Assembly: GCF_019665785.1 (NCBI RefSeq)
Contig: NZ_CP081149.1
Span: 3,472,001-3,536,000, forward strand
Source of the DNA: Deefgea piscis
Lineage (GTDB): Bacteria > Pseudomonadota > Gammaproteobacteria > Burkholderiales > Chitinibacteraceae
Direction: 5' to 3'
DNA length: 64,000 bases
Shown: one piece after another, positions 1 through 10,700 of the stretch
How positions within the stretch are numbered: position 1 is the first letter of the stretch
Layout of the letters: every line of letters starts with the position of its first letter
Made by a program: the position numbers and the translations under genes
The notes under the pieces: generated by a model
The model's input: the letters and a program-made list of their open reading frames with translations, nothing else
What the model was told of the DNA's origin: nothing
Databases searched by the model: none

Positions 1-102
1 ATTTAACGCCTGCTCAACGGACTTGCCACGGACGAGGTCAGCGACAAGCCGCGCTTTTTGAGCGGAGAGGCGAGTGTTGCTTAGTACAGCAGATACTTGC
101 AT
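1..102 (-). CDS. rplV: 50S ribosomal protein L22, N-terminal part
   Basis: The reverse strand encodes an ATG-started peptide of 34 residues running off the window edge. It opens [20 protein letters not shown], the conserved N-terminus of L22, which binds 23S rRNA and lines the peptide exit tunnel. It lies 9 bp downstream of rpsS in the usual S10-operon order (rplC, rplD, rplW, rplB, rpsS, rplV). Only the first third of the protein is present because the window ends; nothing suggests a broken gene. Confidence 0.93.
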   Translation of the reverse strand, partial: MQVSAVLSNTRLSAQKARLVADLVRGKSVEQALN

Positions 103-111
103 GTCTTCACC

Positions 112-387
112 TTATCGCTTGGATTTTTTGTCCGCGGCGTGACCTTTAAAAGTACGGGTCAGTGCAAACTCACCCAACTTGTGGCCAACCATGTTTTCAT
201 TAACGTAAACAGGAATATGCTGCTTACCGTTATGCACAGCAATTGTCAGACCAACAAAGTCTGGCAATACCGTAGAACGACGTGACCAAGTTTTAACTGG
301 GCGCTTGTCGTTTGTCGCGCGAACTGCCTCAACTTTTTTCAACAAGTGCAGGTCAACAAATGGACCCTTTTTAAGAGAACGTGCCAT
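112..387 (-). CDS. rpsS: 30S ribosomal protein S19
   Basis: This 91-residue protein starts [19 protein letters not shown] and carries the C-terminal [16 protein letters not shown] motif typical of S19. S19 sits in the head of the 30S subunit next to S13 and contacts A-site tRNA. Its length matches the family (about 92 residues). The gene is 5 bp downstream of rplB and 9 bp upstream of rplV, so it is clearly cotranscribed within the S10 operon. Confidence 0.97.
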   Translation of the reverse strand: MARSLKKGPFVDLHLLKKVEAVRATNDKRPVKTWSRRSTVLPDFVGLTIAVHNGKQHIPVYVNENMVGHKLGEFALTRTFKGHAADKKSKR

Positions 388-392
388 TTACA

Positions 393-1226
393 TTACCTCT
401 TATTCGCTGGACGACGGCGCACGATCATATTGCTAGTACGCTTATTACGACGCGTACGATAGCCCTTAGCTGGCTGACCCCACGGACTAACTGGAACACG
501 ACCTTCACCAGTACGGCCTTCACCACCACCGTGCGGATGATCCACCGGATTCATCGCAGTACCGCGCACTGTTGGACGAATACCCAACCAGCGCTTCGCA
601 CCTGCTTTACCATACGAACGCAGACTGTGTTCGCCATTACCCACTTCACCGATTGTTGCGCGGCAATCAACGTGTACTTTACGAATTTCGCCAGAACGAA
701 GACGTAACTGCGCGTACATGCCATCACGAGCCAACAATTGAACGCTAGTACCTGCAGAACGCGCAATCTGCGCACCCTTGCCTGGCTGCATTTCGATGCA
801 ATGAATTGTCGAACCTACTGGAATATTCCGGATAGGGAGCGTATTACCAACTTTAATCGGAGCATCTGAACCAGATACGACCGTCATGCCTGCACTCAAG
901 CCTTTAGGAGCAATAATGTAAGCACGTTCACCATCCGTATAGCACAACAAAGCAATGTTAGCAGTACGGTTTGGATCGTATTCTAAACGCTCAACTTTCG
1001 CGACAATACCATCTTTATTGCGACGGAAATCAACCAAGCGATAATGCTGCTTATGACCACCACCGATATGACGGGTAGTGATGTGACCGTTGTTATTACG
1101 ACCACCAGTCTTTGATTTCTTAACCAATAAAGGAGCGTACGGCGCACCTTTATGCAAGTCAGGACTTACAACCTTAACGACTGCGCGGCGACCGGGCGAT
1201 GTCGGCTTAACTTTTACCAATGCCAT
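393..1226 (-). CDS. rplB: 50S ribosomal protein L2
   Basis: This 277-residue protein has the L2 signature [12 protein letters not shown] near the C-terminus, which includes the histidine linked to peptidyl-transferase function, followed by a basic tail ending in [11 protein letters not shown]2 binds 23S rRNA and is needed for subunit association. The N-terminus [14 protein letters not shown] and the length match the family (about 275). It follows rplW after 11 bp and precedes rpsS by 5 bp in the S10 operon. Confidence 0.97.
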   Translation of the reverse strand: MALVKVKPTSPGRRAVVKVVSPDLHKGAPYAPLLVKKSKTGGRNNNGHITTRHIGGGHKQHYRLVDFRRNKDGIVAKVERLEYDPNRTANIALLCYTDGERAYIIAPKGLSAGMTVVSGSDAPIKVGNTLPIRNIPVGSTIHCIEMQPGKGAQIARSAGTSVQLLARDGMYAQLRLRSGEIRKVHVDCRATIGEVGNGEHSLRSYGKAGAKRWLGIRPTVRGTAMNPVDHPHGGGEGRTGEGRVPVSPWGQPAKGYRTRRNKRTSNMIVRRRPANKR

Positions 1227-1237
1227 GTTTAGTCCCC

Positions 1238-1543
1238 TTATTGCGCAGCTGCAAGGTCAAGTTCTTGACCGGATACTAAGCTTACATAAGCTTTTTTCCA
1301 GTCTTTGCGGCGACCATTCGTACGGCCAAAACGCTTAGACTTACCTTTAACATTAACTACGTTGACTGCCTCAACCTTCACTTTAAAGAGAAGTTCAACG
1401 GCAGCCTTGATTTCAGCCTTAGTCGCATCGGTAGAAACACGAAATACGACTTGCTCAGCTTTCTCAGCAACCAAAGTGCTCTTTTCAGAAACTATTGGAG
1501 CCAAAATCACCTGAAGCATGCGATTTTCTGCAATTTTGATCAT
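1238..1543 (-). CDS. rplW: 50S ribosomal protein L23
   Basis: This 101-residue protein contains [14 protein letters not shown] and the basic loop [20 protein letters not shown], both typical of L23. L23 sits at the exit of the peptide tunnel and docks trigger factor and SRP. The start is the ATG overlapping the rplD stop (ATGA), which implies translational coupling. A later in-frame ATG at residue 9 would leave a shorter family-like N-terminus, but the coupled start is preferred. Confidence 0.95.
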   Translation of the reverse strand: MIKIAENRMLQVILAPIVSEKSTLVAEKAEQVVFRVSTDATKAEIKAAVELLFKVKVEAVNVVNVKGKSKRFGRTNGRRKDWKKAYVSLVSGQELDLAAAQ

Positions 1544-2160
1544 GCAAACAACTCCTCAAAAGCCTGTAGTGCATCACGAGTGAACACAACTTTTTTGAAG
1601 CGCACCAAACTAACTGGATCTGCCTGAGCCGCTTCCAACACCAAAACATGCGGAAGATTACGGGAAGCCAAATACAGATTCTCGTCCAATTCTTTGGTCA
1701 CAATGAGCACGTTATCGAGCTGCATTTCTGCCAATTTTTGAGCAAAAGCCTTAGTCTTAGGTGCTTCTAGGGCAAAAGAATCAACAACGATCAGACGCTC
1801 TTCACGCACCAATTGCGACATAATTGTTGCAATACCAGCACGGTACATCTTACGGTTAACTTTATGCGAAAAATTCTCGTCAGGGCTGTTCGGGAATGCA
1901 CGACCACCACCACGCCACAACGGAGAAGATGTCATACCAGCACGAGCACGGCCAGTACCTTTTTGACGCCATGGTTTTTTAGTTGAATGCTTTACATTAC
2001 CACGACCCAATTGCGCGCGATTACCGCTACGGGCATTGGCAAAGTATGCAGTTACAACCTGATGAACCAAGGCTTCATTAAATTCACGACCAAACAAGTC
2101 ATCTGAAGCAGCAACAGCTACTTGAGCCTCGCCTTTCGTATTAACAACTTTAAGTTCCAT
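1540..2160 (-). CDS. rplD: 50S ribosomal protein L4
   Basis: This 206-residue protein carries the L4 core [14 protein letters not shown], part of the extended loop that reaches into the exit tunnel, and [11 protein letters not shown] just after it. In E. coli, L4 is also the autogenous repressor of the S10 operon, acting on the mRNA leader. It overlaps rplC by 1 nt and rplW by 4 nt, so the three genes are tightly coupled. Whether L4 regulates here is unknown; the structured rpsJ-rplC spacer is the obvious place to look. Confidence 0.97.
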   Translation of the reverse strand: MELKVVNTKGEAQVAVAASDDLFGREFNEALVHQVVTAYFANARSGNRAQLGRGNVKHSTKKPWRQKGTGRARAGMTSSPLWRGGGRAFPNSPDENFSHKVNRKMYRAGIATIMSQLVREERLIVVDSFALEAPKTKAFAQKLAEMQLDNVLIVTKELDENLYLASRNLPHVLVLEAAQADPVSLVRFKKVVFTRDALQAFEELFA

Positions 2161-2804
2161 TATGCACCTGCCTTAACGCTCGAACGAACGATAACGTCAT
2201 TGCCCTTGGAGCCTGGTACACCACCCTTAACCAGCAACAATTGACGCTCAGCATCAACCCGCACGATTTCAAGGTTTTGCACGGTACGCTGAACATTACC
2301 GAGCTGACCAGCCATGCGTTTACCTGGCAATACACGACCCGGATCTTGCGCTTGACCGATAGAGCCAGCAGAACGATGCGACAGTGAATTACCGTGCGTA
2401 GCACGATTAGAAGCAAAATGATAACGCTTGATAACACCAGCCCAACCTTTACCTTGGCTAGTACCAGTAACATCAACCATTTGACCAACACTAAACAACT
2501 CAACCGACAAAGCATCACCAGCTTTCAACTCAGCAGCTTTCTCTGCAGGAATGCGGAACTCAACGAGTGCCAAACCTGCTTCAACGCCTGCTTTCGCGAA
2601 ATGACCAGCCTCAGCCTTATTCACTCGACTTGCTTTTTTTGTACCGAAAGTAACCTGAACAGCAGAGTAGCCGTCAGCTTCCAGAGTTTTGATTTGCGTG
2701 ACGCGATTTGCAGCCATGTCCAACACAGTTACTGGAATGGACGCACCATCCTCAGCAAATACGCGGGTCATGCCGACTTTGCGACCTACAAGACCTAAGC
2801 TCAT
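2160..2804 (-). CDS. rplC: 50S ribosomal protein L3
   Basis: This 214-residue protein begins [20 protein letters not shown] and contains [13 protein letters not shown] and the [20 protein letters not shown] segment, all diagnostic of L3. L3 nucleates 50S assembly near the peptidyl-transferase centre. It is the first gene after a 152-bp structured spacer that separates it from rpsJ. On the mRNA its Shine-Dalgarno AAGGGA lies in the 3' arm of a small hairpin (CCCTT/AAGGG), so translation could be controlled. Confidence 0.97.
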   Translation of the reverse strand: MSLGLVGRKVGMTRVFAEDGASIPVTVLDMAANRVTQIKTLEADGYSAVQVTFGTKKASRVNKAEAGHFAKAGVEAGLALVEFRIPAEKAAELKAGDALSVELFSVGQMVDVTGTSQGKGWAGVIKRYHFASNRATHGNSLSHRSAGSIGQAQDPGRVLPGKRMAGQLGNVQRTVQNLEIVRVDAERQLLLVKGGVPGSKGNDVIVRSSVKAGA

Positions 2805-2865
2805 AGTTATTCCCTTTTCAAGGGCCAGTTACGATTGACTGGCTATGACTATTAAAAAATAAAAC
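2805..2865 (-). promoter_or_regulatory. rplC leader with SD-sequestering hairpin
   Basis: Just upstream of rplC the minus strand holds two small inverted repeats. One is GCCAGT/ACTGGC with an 8-nt loop (2824-2843). The other is CCCTT-GAA-AAGGG immediately before the start codon. The second contains the rplC Shine-Dalgarno in its 3' arm. The sequence shows the repeats; that they control translation is inference. Confidence 0.45.
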
Positions 2866-2892
2866 GGGCTTGCCACATTAAATGGCAAGCCC
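2866..2892 (-). terminator. Intrinsic terminator or attenuator between rpsJ and rplC
   Basis: A perfect 10-bp inverted repeat (GGGCTTGCCA/TGGCAAGCCC) with a 7-nt loop is followed on the minus strand by a T-rich tract (GTTTTATTTTTTAATAG). This is the form of a rho-independent terminator. It would end or attenuate transcripts coming from tuf-rpsJ before they enter rplC. Confidence 0.8.
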
Positions 2893-2895
2893 GAG

Positions 2896-2924
2896 ATACT
2901 AACAAAGTTTATTAACCGTCGCAA
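2896..2924 (-). promoter_or_regulatory. Possible promoter for rplC operon
   Basis: On the minus strand TTGCGA is followed after 17 nt by TAGTAT (4/6 matches each to the sigma-70 boxes). Initiation about 7 nt downstream (near 2889) would fall inside the 5' arm of the 2866-2892 hairpin, so transcripts starting here could not form the full terminator. The match is moderate and the assignment is tentative. Confidence 0.35.
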
Positions 2925-2956
2925 GGGGTTTCGCCCTCAACGGCAAAACTGAGTCA

Positions 2957-3268
2957 TTAGTTCAATTTAATCTCAACATCAACACCCGCTGGCAAGTCCA
3001 GCTTCATCAATGCATCAACAGTCTTGTCAGTTGGATCAACAATATCCAACATACGCAAGTGAGTGCGAATCTCAAATTGATCACGCGCAGTTTTATTTAC
3101 GTGTGGCGAACTCAAGATATCATAACGCTCAATTTTTGTTGGCAAAGGAATTGGACCTTTAACAACTGCGCCAGTACGCTTTGCAGTTTCAACAATTTCT
3201 TGAGCCGAACGATCGATCAAAGAATAATCAAAAGCTTTCAAGCGAATACGAATTTTCTGATTTTGCAT
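2957..3268 (-). CDS. rpsJ: 30S ribosomal protein S10 (NusE)
   Basis: This 103-residue protein begins [20 protein letters not shown] and contains [20 protein letters not shown], both classic S10. S10 is part of the 30S head and, as NusE, of antitermination complexes with NusB and NusG. The ATG at 3268 is chosen because it gives the family N-terminus and has AAGGA 8 nt upstream; a TTG two codons earlier lies too close to that site. It is 11 bp after tuf, so it appears to be the last gene of the str transcript rather than the first of the S10 operon. Confidence 0.96.
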   Translation of the reverse strand: MQNQKIRIRLKAFDYSLIDRSAQEIVETAKRTGAVVKGPIPLPTKIERYDILSSPHVNKTARDQFEIRTHLRMLDIVDPTDKTVDALMKLDLPAGVDVEIKLN

Positions 3269-3279
3269 TTCCAAGTTCC

Positions 3280-4470
3280 TTAAGCAAGAACAGTGGCAAC
3301 AACACCAGCGCCAACAGTACGACCACCTTCGCGAATCGCGAAACGCAAACCTTGCTCCATCGCTACTGGGCAGATCAAGGTTACAGTGATCGATACGTTA
3401 TCACCAGGCATTACCATTTCTGTACCTTCTGGCAATTCAATCGCGCCAGTTACGTCAGTAGTACGGAAGTAGAACTGTGGACGGTAGTTACTAAAGAATG
3501 GTGTATGACGACCACCTTCATCTTTAGACAACACATAGATCTCAGCAGTAAACTTAGTGTGCGGAGTGATCGAACCTGGTTTTGCCAAAACTTGACCACG
3601 CTGAACATCTTCACGCTTAGTACCACGAAGCAAGGCACCGATATTGTCACCCGCTTGACCTTGGTCAAGCAATTTACGGAACATCTCAACACCAGTACAA
3701 GTCGTCTTAACTGTTGGCACAATACCAACGATCTCGATCTCTTCACCTACCTTAACAATACCACGCTCAACACGACCAGTCACAACAGTACCGCGACCAG
3801 AAATAGAGAATACATCTTCAACTGGCATCAAGAACGTACCGTCAATTGCACGCTCTGGCTCAGGAATGTAGCTATCCAAAGCATCTGCCAAACGGAAGAT
3901 TGCTGGCTCGCCGTATTCTGATTGATTACCTTCAAGCGCCAAACGAGCTGAACCGGTAATTACTGGGGTATCATCACCAGGGAAATCGTATTTAGACAAC
4001 AAATCACGAATTTCCATTTCAACCAATTCAAGCAACTCAGCATCATCAACCAAGTCAGCTTTGTTCATGAAAACAATAATGTACGGAACACCAACTTGAC
4101 GAGACAACAAGATGTGCTCGCGAGTTTGTGGCATAGGACCGTCAGCTGCAGAAACAACCAATACCGCACCATCCATCTGCGCAGCACCGGTAATCATGTT
4201 TTTCACATAATCCGCGTGACCTGGGCAGTCAACGTGAGCGTAGTGACGTTTTTCAGTCTCGTACTCAACGTGAGCAGTATTAATAGTAATACCACGTGCT
4301 TTTTCTTCTGGTGCAGAGTCGATTGACGCGTAATCTTTAGCAATACCGCCGAATTTTTTCGACAGAATTGTAGTAATTGCAGCTGTCAGCGTTGTTTTAC
4401 CATGATCCACGTGACCGATTGTACCGACGTTAACGTGCGGCTTAGTCCGAGTAAACTTTTCTTTTGCCAT
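3280..4470 (-). CDS. tuf: Elongation factor Tu, str-operon copy
   Basis: This 396-residue GTPase delivers aminoacyl-tRNA to the ribosome. The P-loop GHVDHGKT (residues 19-26), the DCPGHADY switch-II motif and NKAD are present, followed by the two beta-barrel domains. It sits 23 bp after fusA and 11 bp before rpsJ. The second copy is at 19957-21147. The two copies appear identical from 3314 to 4449 and differ only at the extreme ends; this copy ends in VLA rather than VVQ. Confidence 0.98.
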   Translation of the reverse strand: MAKEKFTRTKPHVNVGTIGHVDHGKTTLTAAITTILSKKFGGIAKDYASIDSAPEEKARGITINTAHVEYETEKRHYAHVDCPGHADYVKNMITGAAQMDGAVLVVSAADGPMPQTREHILLSRQVGVPYIIVFMNKADLVDDAELLELVEMEIRDLLSKYDFPGDDTPVITGSARLALEGNQSEYGEPAIFRLADALDSYIPEPERAIDGTFLMPVEDVFSISGRGTVVTGRVERGIVKVGEEIEIVGIVPTVKTTCTGVEMFRKLLDQGQAGDNIGALLRGTKREDVQRGQVLAKPGSITPHTKFTAEIYVLSKDEGGRHTPFFSNYRPQFYFRTTDVTGAIELPEGTEMVMPGDNVSITVTLICPVAMEQGLRFAIREGGRTVGAGVVATVLA

Positions 4471-4493
4471 TTTTCAAAATTCCTTAATTAAAA

Positions 4494-6590
4494 TTATTTC
4501 TTAGTAACAATTGCATCAGCAATATGCTTAGGCGCAATTGAATAATGCTTAAATTCCATTGAGTATGTAGCGCGACCTTGCGACATAGAGCGCAGAGTAG
4601 TCGAGTAACCAAACATCTCAGACAATGGAACTTCCGCTTTAATCATTTTTCCGCCGGCAGGATTATCATCCATACCTTGCAATAGACCACGACGAGAAGA
4701 AATATCACCCATGATGTCGCCCATGTAATCTTCAGGCGTTTCAATTTCAACGTACATCATTGGCTCAAGAATTACAGGACCAGCACGACGCATCGCTTCT
4801 TTGAACGCCATAGAGCCAGCAAGTTCAAAGGCAATTTGCGACGAGTCCACGTCATGGTACGAACCAAAGGTCAGGCGTACTTTAACGTCAACAACAGGGA
4901 AACCAGCCAACACACCTGATTTCAGTGTATTTTGGATACCTTTATCAACAGAAGGAATGAATTCACGAGGAATTACACCGCCCTTAATCTCGTCAACAAA
5001 GCTATAGCCATTACCCTCACCAGCTGGCTCAATAGTAATAGTCACGTCACCGTATTGACCCTTACCACCAGACTGCTTCGCGTGCTTACCTTGAACATCT
5101 GCAGCAACTTGAGTAATGGTCTCGCGGTAAGCCACTTGTGGCGCACCAACGTTTGCATCAACACCAAACTCACGACGCATACGATCAACCAAGATCTCAA
5201 GATGCAACTCGCCCATACCAGACATAATAGTCTGGCCAGTCTCTTCGTCCGTTTTAACACGGAAAGAAGGATCTTCTTTAGACAAGCGACCCAAAGCTAG
5301 ACCCATTTTCTCTTGGTCAGCCTTAGTTTTTGGCTCAACAGCAACGTGAATTACTGGCTCAGGGAAAACCATGCGCTCAAGAATAATTACATCTTTCAAA
5401 TCGCAAAGGGTTTCACCCGTTGTTACATCTTTCAAACCAATTGCAGCCGCGATGTCACCAGCGCGAACTTCATCAATTTCTTTACGATCATTCGCATGCA
5501 TTTGCACAAGACGACCAATGCGCTCTTTCTTGTCTTTGTTCGAATTCAAAACAAAGTCGCCAGATTGCAAAGTACCTGAATACACACGGAAGAATGTCAG
5601 CTGACCTACGTACGGGTCATTCATTAGCTTGAAAGCCAACGAAGAAAACGGTGCGTCATCTGTAGCTTCGCGAGTCACTTCTTGATCACGATCATCCATA
5701 CCTTTAACTGCGTCAATATCCACAGGCGATGGCAAGAATTCGATCACAGCATCCAACATCCGTTGAACACCTTTGTTTTTGAACGCAGAACCACACAATA
5801 CAGGCTGAATCTCGCAAGCCAAAGTACGGGCACGAATTGCCGCAACAATTTCAGCCTCCGACAATTCACCAGCTTCGAGGTACTTGTTCATCAACTCTTC
5901 AGAAGCTTCGGCGGCCGTTTCGACCATTTTTTCGCGCCACTCTTCGGCAACCGATACTAAATCTGCAGGGATATCACCGTACGTGAAAGTCATACCTTGA
6001 GATGATTCGTCCCAGATAATTGCTTTCATCTTAAGTAGATCAACAACACCTTCAAATTTATCTTCCGCACCAATAGGAATAACCACTGGTACTGGATTTG
6101 CTTTCAAGCGCAATTTCATTTGCTCAACAGCACGGAAAAAGTTGGCACCTGAGCGGTCCATCTTATTCACGAAAGCCAAACGTGGAACTTTGTACTTGTT
6201 AGCTTGACGCCATACAGTTTCAGACTGAGGTTGAACACCACCCACAGCACAATAAACCATACACGCACCATCAAGAACACGCATTGAACGCTCAACTTCA
6301 ATCGTGAAGTCAACGTGGCCTGGGGTGTCAATGATGTTAATCAAATGCTCAGGAAACTGCAGACTCATACCTTTCCAGTATGTGGTCGTAGCAGCAGAAG
6401 TGATTGTAATACCACGTTCCTGTTCTTGCTCCATCCAGTCCATAGTGGCAGCGCCATCATGAACTTCACCAATCTTATGGTTAACACCGGTATAAAACAA
6501 AACACGTTCTGTTGTGGTTGTTTTACCAGCATCAATGTGAGCGGAAATACCAATATTGCGGTAACGCTCAATAGGGGTCTTGCGAGCCAC
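4494..6590 (-). CDS. fusA: Elongation factor G
   Basis: This 698-residue translocation GTPase starts [20 protein letters not shown]. It shows the P-loop [10 protein letters not shown], the DTPGHVDF switch-II motif and NKMD in domain I, followed by domains II-V ending near the conserved [19 protein letters not shown]. It moves tRNAs and mRNA through the ribosome and, with RRF, recycles ribosomes. Length matches the family (about 700). It lies 27 bp after rpsG and just before tuf in the str operon. Confidence 0.98.
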   Translation of the reverse strand: MARKTPIERYRNIGISAHIDAGKTTTTERVLFYTGVNHKIGEVHDGAATMDWMEQEQERGITITSAATTTYWKGMSLQFPEHLINIIDTPGHVDFTIEVERSMRVLDGACMVYCAVGGVQPQSETVWRQANKYKVPRLAFVNKMDRSGANFFRAVEQMKLRLKANPVPVVIPIGAEDKFEGVVDLLKMKAIIWDESSQGMTFTYGDIPADLVSVAEEWREKMVETAAEASEELMNKYLEAGELSEAEIVAAIRARTLACEIQPVLCGSAFKNKGVQRMLDAVIEFLPSPVDIDAVKGMDDRDQEVTREATDDAPFSSLAFKLMNDPYVGQLTFFRVYSGTLQSGDFVLNSNKDKKERIGRLVQMHANDRKEIDEVRAGDIAAAIGLKDVTTGETLCDLKDVIILERMVFPEPVIHVAVEPKTKADQEKMGLALGRLSKEDPSFRVKTDEETGQTIMSGMGELHLEILVDRMRREFGVDANVGAPQVAYRETITQVAADVQGKHAKQSGGKGQYGDVTITIEPAGEGNGYSFVDEIKGGVIPREFIPSVDKGIQNTLKSGVLAGFPVVDVKVRLTFGSYHDVDSSQIAFELAGSMAFKEAMRRAGPVILEPMMYVEIETPEDYMGDIMGDISSRRGLLQGMDDNPAGGKMIKAEVPLSEMFGYSTTLRSMSQGRATYSMEFKHYSIAPKHIADAIVTKK

Positions 6591-6617
6591 GGCGATTTCC
6601 TTATCTTAATTACGCGA

Positions 6618-7088
6618 TTAGAAACGGAAGTGGGCGAATGCTTTATTAGCATCAGCCATACGATGCACTTCATCGCGTTTTTTCATCGCGCCGCCACGGC
6701 CTTCAGCCGCGTCAAGAAGTTCACCTGCTAGACGCAGATCCATTGATTTTTCACCACGTTTACGAGCCGCTTCGCGAACCCAGCGCATCGACAATGCCAG
6801 ACGACGGCTTGGACGTACTTCTACTGGCACCTGGTAGTTGGCGCCACCGACACGGCGGCTCTTAACTTCAACAACTGGCTTAACATTACCAATTGCGGTG
6901 TTAAAAACTTCAATTGCATCTTTACCAGTCTTTTTCTCGATCTGGGCCAATGCACCATAAACGATACGCTCTGCAACAGCTTTTTTACCGTCGAGCATTA
7001 CAACGTTCATGAATTTTGCGAGTTCTGTGCTACCAAATTTTGGATCTGGCAACACATCACGCTTAGGGACTTCTCTGCGTCTTGGCAT
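6618..7088 (-). CDS. rpsG: 30S ribosomal protein S7
   Basis: This 156-residue protein begins [20 protein letters not shown] and contains [16 protein letters not shown], the S7 signature. S7 nucleates assembly of the 30S head and contacts E-site tRNA. In E. coli it is the autogenous repressor of the str operon. The gene follows rpsL after a 109-bp spacer with no strong terminator and precedes fusA by 27 bp. Confidence 0.97.
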   Translation of the reverse strand: MPRRREVPKRDVLPDPKFGSTELAKFMNVVMLDGKKAVAERIVYGALAQIEKKTGKDAIEVFNTAIGNVKPVVEVKSRRVGGANYQVPVEVRPSRRLALSMRWVREAARKRGEKSMDLRLAGELLDAAEGRGGAMKKRDEVHRMADANKAFAHFRF

Positions 7089-7197
7089 AACATACTTCCT
7101 TAATGTGACATTCAGCTGGGGACAACCCCGCGGACAACTATAAAATTGCCCACTTACTTGACGACTGCATTAGTAGCCGCCACTCATACGATACAAA

Positions 7198-7572
7198 TTA
7201 AGCCTTAGGGCGTTTTGCACCGTATTTAGAGCGAGACTGCTTACGATTTTTAACGCCAGCCAAGTCAAGAGAGCCACGGACGCAGTGATAGCGAACACCT
7301 GGCAAATCTTTTACACGACCGCCGCGTAGCAATACAACGCTATGCTCTTGCAGGTTATGACCTTCACCACCGATGTACGAAATTACTTCGAAACCGTTAG
7401 TGAGGCGAACTTTGCATACTTTACGCAATGCAGAGTTTGGTTTTTTTGGAGTTGTTGTATATACACGTGTGCATACACCACGCTTTTGCGGGCAAGCTTC
7501 AAGAGCTGGTACTTTGCTCTTCAGTTTTTCCGCAACACGTCCTTTACGAACGAGTTGATTGATAGTTGGCAT
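7198..7572 (-). CDS. rpsL: 30S ribosomal protein S12
   Basis: This 124-residue protein begins [12 protein letters not shown] and contains [14 protein letters not shown] and the [10 protein letters not shown] segment. These are the two decoding-centre loops where streptomycin-resistance substitutions occur; the lysine of the PKKPNS loop appears wild type. It is the first gene of the str operon, about 115 nt downstream of a strong predicted start site and a leader with two strong hairpins. Confidence 0.98.
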   Translation of the reverse strand: MPTINQLVRKGRVAEKLKSKVPALEACPQKRGVCTRVYTTTPKKPNSALRKVCKVRLTNGFEVISYIGGEGHNLQEHSVVLLRGGRVKDLPGVRYHCVRGSLDLAGVKNRKQSRSKYGAKRPKA

Positions 7573-7630
7573 TGTTTTTCACTTCCTACCGCGTTAAAAA
7601 AGACCTTGCCACGACTGTGACACGGCTATG

Positions 7631-7677
7631 GTTTCCCTAATGGAAACGCTGCGGAGAGCGATAAAATCGCTCTCCGC
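7631..7677 (-). promoter_or_regulatory. Double hairpin in str operon 5' leader
   Basis: Two inverted repeats stand 3 bp apart in the predicted rpsL leader. One is a perfect 12-bp stem with a 3-nt loop (arms 7651-7662 and 7666-7677). The other is a 6-bp stem GTTTCC/GGAAAC (7631-7647). In mRNA order the 12-bp hairpin comes first, a few nucleotides after the predicted start site. No U-tract follows either one on the minus strand, so they are unlikely to be simple terminators and may protect the 5' end or control the operon. Confidence 0.6.
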
Positions 7678-7692
7678 AGAAAAAGACTTTGA

Positions 7693-7722
7693 ATTATAAG
7701 GAAAAGAATGAATACACGTCAA
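7693..7722 (-). promoter_or_regulatory. Sigma-70 promoter of str operon
   Basis: On the minus strand TTGACG (5/6 match) is separated by 18 nt from a perfect TATAAT, directed towards rpsL. It lies between rpoC and rpsL, so the str operon can be transcribed independently of rpoBC. Predicted initiation is near 7686. Confidence 0.85.
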
Positions 7723-7748
7723 TGCAAACCGACAGATGTCGGCTTGCA
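7723..7748 (-). other. Hairpin immediately downstream of rpoC
   Basis: An inverted repeat (TGCAA-a-CCGACA / TGTCGG-c-TTGCA) with a 2-nt loop begins 10 bp after the rpoC stop codon and abuts the -35 box of the str promoter. No T-tract follows, so it may act as a 3'-end stabiliser or weak terminator rather than a classical intrinsic terminator. Confidence 0.5.
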
Positions 7749-7757
7749 TCTCAGTAT

Positions 7758-10700
7758 TTATTCAGAAATATTCCCAATTTCAGCAATAACTTCAGCAGCT
7801 GCTTCAGCAAATGGTGCCAAGCTTTCGGCTTTTGCTAGCAAACGCTTCCGATTTTTGTGATATGCCAGCCCTGTTCCTGCTGGAATCAAACGACCAACAA
7901 TGACGTTTTCTTTCAGTCCACGTAAATCGTCAACTTTACCCATAATGGCAGCTTCAGTCAGAACACGCGTTGTTTCTTGGAACGATGCTGCTGAAATAAA
8001 GGAGTCAGTCGACAATGAAGCCTTAGTAATACCTAAGAGAATGTTGTCAAACTTAGCCAACTCCTTACCTTCTTCAGCTAGCTTGTCATTCATGATTAGA
8101 ACTTCAGCACGTTCAACTTGCTCACCCAAGATGAAGTTTGAACCACCCTGATCAGAAATCACTACTCGACGTAACATCTGACGAACAATCACTTCGATAT
8201 GCTTGTCATTAATCTTCACGCCTTGCAAGCGATACACTTCTTGCACTTCCTGAACAATATAACGAGCAAGTGCTTCAATACCTTGTAAGCGCAAGATGTC
8301 ATGTGGATCGATAGGTCCATCCACAATGACCTCACCCTGACTTACCACTTGACCATCATGCACCATGACATGCTTGTCTTTGGAAATCAGATATTCATGT
8401 GGAACGCCATCCAAATCAGTCAGAACTAGACGCTGCTTACCTTTAGTATCTTTACCAAAGCTAGCTGTACCAGTGATCTCTGCCAACATACCCGCATCTT
8501 TCGGTGAACGAGCTTCAAACAACTCTGCTACACGCGGCAGACCACCGGTAATATCACGCGTTTTAGCCGATTCTTGTGGAATACGAGCAAGTACATCACC
8601 CACACCCACTTGCTGGCCGTCTTTCACCGTAATGATAGAACCCACTTGGAATGAAATAGTCACCGGAGTATCGGTGCCAGCTAATTTCATTTCTTGGCCA
8701 TTCTCATCCAGCAACTTAACTAATGGACGAACGCCTTTTGCAGCGGTTACTTTTGCTTTAGAAGCAATAACCACTAATGTTGACAAGCCAGTCACTTCAT
8801 CGACTTGTTTAACAACGGTCATGCCTTCTTCGACATTTTCAAATCGAACAATACCTGAATACTCAGTAATAATTGGACGAGTATGCGGATCCCACGTACC
8901 TAGTACTGAACCAGCTTTAATGATGTCGCCATCTTTAACAGCAAGAGTTGCACCATAAGGTACTTTATGTGTCTCGCGTTCACGACCCACATCATCGAGA
9001 ATCAACAGTTCAGCAGAGCGTGCAATAACAACAAGCTCATTTTTCGCATTTGTTACATAACGCATATTTGCGCTAAAACCAAGGCGACCATTTGACTTCG
9101 CTTCAACCTGGCTAGCAGCAGCAGCTCGAGATGCCGCACCACCAATATGGAACGTACGCATTGTTAACTGTGTACCCGGCTCACCAATTGATTGAGCAGC
9201 AATAACACCAACAGCCTCACCAGCATTAACAATTTGCCCGCGACCTAAGTCACGACCATAACATTTTGCACACAGACCGTAACGTGTCTCACAAGACAAC
9301 GGAGTACGCACAACTACTTCATCGATATTGCGGCTTTCAATTTCGTCAACGGCATCTTCATCTAGCAAGTAACCAACTTCATATACGGTTTCTTGTGTTG
9401 AAGGATCTACAACGTCTTTAACAACAATCCGGCCCAAAATACGATCACGCAATGCTTCAACAACATCACCACCTTGCATGACGGCCTTCATTGCAACGCC
9501 ATGTTTCGTGCCGCAATCATCTTCAGTAACAACCAAATCTTGTGTCACATCGACCAAACGACGAGTCAAATAACCCGAGTTTGCAGTCTTCAATGCCGTA
9601 TCAGCCAAACCTTTACGTGCACCGTGTGTCGAAATAAAGTACTGAAGAACCGTCAAACCTTCACGGAAGTTAGTTGTAATCGGCGTTTCAATAATCGAAC
9701 CGTCCGGTTTAGCCATCAAACCACGCATACCTGCCAACTGACGAATCTGTGCTGGTGAACCACGAGCACCTGAGTCAGCCATCATGTAAATCGAGTTAAA
9801 CGATTCTTGTTCGTCTTTTTTGCCGTTACTATCGTAAACAGTTTCTTTTGCCAATTGATCCATCATTGCTTTCGCAATTTGATCACCAGCACGACCCCAG
9901 ATATCAACGACCTTATTGTAGCGTTCACCTTGCGTTACTAGACCTGAGCTATATTGCTGCTCAATCTCTTTCACTTCGGCTTGGGCTGCTGCCAACAATT
10001 CAACCTTCTTCGCAGGAACCAACATATCATCGACACAAATCGAGATACCACCACGAGTCGAATACGAGAACCCGGTATACATCAGTTGATCAGCAAAAAT
10101 AACAGTTTCTTTCAAGCCGCAACGACGGAAAGAAGCATTGATCAGCTTACCAATTTCTTTTTTCTTCAATGACTTGTCGATATGCGAGAAGGCCAAGCCT
10201 TTAGGCAAAATCTCAGACAGAATTGCACGACCCACCGTTGTATCACGACGGACCATCTTGCTTTCCCAGTCGCCCAAATCATTGCGGAACCATTCTTTTA
10301 AGCGAATAGAAACGCGAGTCTGTAGGGTAACCTCTTTACTCTGGTAGGCACGTAAAGCCTCAGACACGTCAGCAAGAATCGTCAAACGCTGGCCATCCTC
10401 ATTGAGGCGCTCACCTTTGGCGTATTTCGCTTCACGCGTCATGTAATACAAGCCCAACACGATATCTTGCGAAGGAACAATAATTGGCTCGCCATTAGCT
10501 GGAGCCAAGACATTATTCGATGCCAGCATCAATGTGCGTGCTTCCATTTGTGCTTCAAGCGACAATGGAACGTGAACCGCCATTTGGTCACCGTCAAAGT
10601 CAGCATTGAATGCCGCGCAGACGAGTGGATGCAATTGAATAGCTTTACCTTCAATCAAGGTCGGTTCAAACGCTTGAATACCCAAACGGTGCAATGTAGG

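Noticed and set aside
3181..3921. Long plus-strand open frame opposite tuf, repeated opposite the second tuf (19831-20598)
   Set aside because: It is antisense to a highly conserved gene, repeated only because tuf is duplicated, and has no domain or ribosome-binding site; at 19.8 kb it also reads through tRNA-Trp.
3280..4470. One of the two tuf genes as a pseudogene
   Set aside because: Both frames are full length with intact GTPase motifs and normal operon contexts.
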